In this document: piece after piece, positions 63,967 through 64,000 of the stretch
Numbering within the stretch: position 1 is the first letter of the stretch
Layout of the letters: every line of letters begins with the position of its first letter
Source: Symsagittifera roscoffensis
Taxonomy: Eukaryota > Xenacoelomorpha > Acoela > Convolutidae
Direction: 5' to 3'
DNA: 64,000 bases
Assembly (NCBI RefSeq): GCF_963678635.1
Contig: NC_087068.1
Span: forward strand, 40,015,649-40,079,648
Translations under genes and position numbers: made by a program
Notes under the pieces: generated by a model
The model's database searches: none
Told to the model about the DNA's origin: nothing
The model's input: only the letters and a program-made list of their open reading frames with translations

Positions 63967-64000
63967 CCAAAATACCGAGTTTTGTTTTCTGTTTGTTTTA

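Overview
This is an AT-rich, repeat-dominated eukaryotic window with no intact host gene I can name. Ty3/gypsy elements, a decayed Polinton, pyrimidine-AG splice-acceptor-like sites and abundant short-period diverged repeats suggest an invertebrate. A nematode is my best guess, but no host gene confirms it. I see no rRNA, CRISPR or bacterial features.

The centre (17754-36650, minus strand) is an 18.9 kb LTR retrotransposon of the Ty3/gypsy (Metaviridae) type. It has two 410-bp TG...CA LTRs that differ at only two positions and a perfect 4-bp GTTC target duplication, so insertion was recent. In coding order it carries: a 1.25 kb leader with a doubled motif; ORF0 (short, basic); ORF1 (476 aa, unrecognised); ORF2 (Gag with CCHC knuckle, then the protease DSGA); the protease C-terminus in another frame; pol (RT, RNase H, integrase) with a GPY/F-like tail after two in-frame stops; two very small hydrophobic ORFs; a 377-codon ATG-less Pro/Ser/Thr-rich frame (ORF-X) that ends over the env start; an envelope-like glycoprotein split by a frameshift; and a novel accessory ORF3 that follows env in the same frame and is broken by in-frame stops. 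The number of frame interruptions in a copy with nearly identical LTRs is the main puzzle.

Left of it, 1-7800 (plus strand) holds two much older relatives of the same element: a fragment of ORF1, then LTR, leader, ORF1, gag and pol with a deletion fusing gag to RNase H. Next, 8345-11340 (minus) is a decayed Polinton/Maverick with recognisable capsid-type protein, integrase and packaging ATPase. From 11630 to 17560 lie a 190-bp duplication and an approximately 165-bp diverged repeat array.

Right of the element are three copies of a roughly 540-bp hairpin-ended repeat (two as a large inverted repeat), two small exon-like GC-richer patches, a 62-bp microsatellite-like array, and a five-unit 1.31 kb tandem array (41742-48390) made of LTR plus 3' UTR of a sister element. 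From 48590 to 58243 there are nested recent segmental duplications carrying the hairpin repeat and a duplicated 62-67 aa ORF. The right end (58400-64000) is made of palindromic MITE-like elements with CCCGGGTTGACC ends, a CCGCTCAAA-type repeat arranged as long inverted repeats, tRNA-like B boxes, and another approximately 170-bp diverged array.
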